Below, in pieces: positions 63,760 to 64,000 of a stretch of 64,000 nt of DNA. How positions within the stretch are numbered: position 1 is the stretch's first letter; the number at the start of each line of letters is the position of its first letter. The notes beneath the pieces were generated by a model. That model saw only the letters and a program-made list of their open reading frames with translations. It was not told the DNA's origin and did no database searches. The position numbers and the translations under genes are program-made. Origin of the DNA: Phialophora verrucosa (lineage: Eukaryota > Ascomycota > Eurotiomycetes > Chaetothyriales > Herpotrichiellaceae); NCBI GenBank assembly GCA_002099365.1, contig MSED01000006.1, positions 1,116,001 to 1,180,000 of the forward strand, read 5' to 3'.

Positions 63760-64000
63760 CTAGGAAATCGAACCGAAAAGCCGAACGAAGTGGACAACAC
63801 CTGCAGAGAACATACCGAGGCTCAGTCTCAATCTCGTAGCAACTAGAGGCTGGCGCTCACTCCAGACATCTGTCCCGTGGTGTTGAGAGGCTTCAAGCAT
63901 GGCAAGGAGATTGTTCACCTCAGGGCCAAGTGAATTGGCATCGTAATTCCGCCAATGGAAAGAAGGACCCCGCAGACAAGTGGTGGCAAGCATGAAGCTT
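63760..64000 (-). CDS. Partial gene running off the right edge
   Basis: A minus-strand open frame reaches the window end. Its sequence (SFHWRNYDANSLGPEVNNLL, DVWSERQPLVATRLRLSLG) looks like real protein, possibly the end of a fungal regulator. A donor-like ggtatg follows RLRLSLG near 63816, so the stop at 63760 may lie in an intron. The 5' part is outside the window. Family not established. Confidence 0.45.
   Translation of the reverse strand, partial: SFMLATTCLRGPSFHWRNYDANSLGPEVNNLLAMLEASQHHGTDVWSERQPLVATRLRLSLGMFSAGVVHFVRLFGSIS

Noticed and set aside
1..64000. tRNA, rRNA and CRISPR features
   Set aside because: No convincing tRNA B-box with a matching cloverleaf, no rRNA-like conserved sequence and no regular spaced repeats were seen; a tRNA scan would be needed to be certain.

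Overview
The window is nuclear DNA of a filamentous ascomycete (Pezizomycotina). Genes are split by many short GT-AG introns, mostly 47-125 nt, often with a ctaac or ctgac branch point. The gene content fits: a fused NADH-type glutamate synthase, three Zn2Cys6 regulators, a TRI12-type efflux pump, a FunK1-like kinase relic and two Baeyer-Villiger monooxygenases. A black-yeast (Chaetothyriales) source is a guess from this content and is not proven. I saw no rRNA, tRNA or CRISPR array. All exon borders were placed by eye from splice signals and reading-frame agreement. In most genes the exon lengths sum to an intact frame, which supports the models.

Layout. (1) 0.4-7.0 kb holds glutamate synthase, a housekeeping gene. 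(2) 8.4-51.2 kb is an accessory stretch of about 43 kb. In order it holds an MFS transporter, a zinc alcohol dehydrogenase, a C2H2+Zn2Cys6 regulator, a Baeyer-Villiger monooxygenase (BVMO), a VOC/extradiol-dioxygenase-like protein divergent from a fumarylacetoacetate-hydrolase-family enzyme, a pyruvate-decarboxylase-like enzyme and a SnoaL-like protein. A perfect 33-bp inverted repeat then precedes a secreted mucin-like protein. Next come an AAA-ATPase relic, a small Cys/His protein and a broken FunK1-like kinase. The stretch ends with a second BVMO divergent from an SDR, a TRI12-type MFS pump, an MmgE/PrpD protein, an NmrA/epimerase-like reductase, a Zn2Cys6 regulator, an Ldh2-type oxidoreductase and a metallo-beta-lactamase-fold lactonase. 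(3) 51.2-53.8 kb is gene-poor, with a decayed coding relic and GC-rich hairpins. (4) 53.8-61.6 kb is again largely housekeeping: anaphase-promoting-complex subunits Apc15/Mnd2 and Cdc23/Apc8, the SNARE Bet1, and a proline-racemase-family enzyme. (5) 62.1-64.0 kb has a third Zn2Cys6 regulator and the end of a gene that runs off the window.

The genes of the accessory stretch read as a small-molecule catabolic set. No polyketide synthase, NRPS or terpene synthase is present. By family chemistry, BVMOs turn ketones into esters or lactones, the lactonase opens lactones, Ldh2/SDR/ADH enzymes oxidise or reduce the products, the thiamine enzyme decarboxylates 2-oxo acids, and the VOC and FAH proteins resemble an extradiol ring-cleavage and acylpyruvate-hydrolysis pair. 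PrpD is a dehydratase-family protein. Two MFS transporters and two regulators sit among them. That they form one pathway is inference from adjacency and family roles; the substrate cannot be named from sequence.
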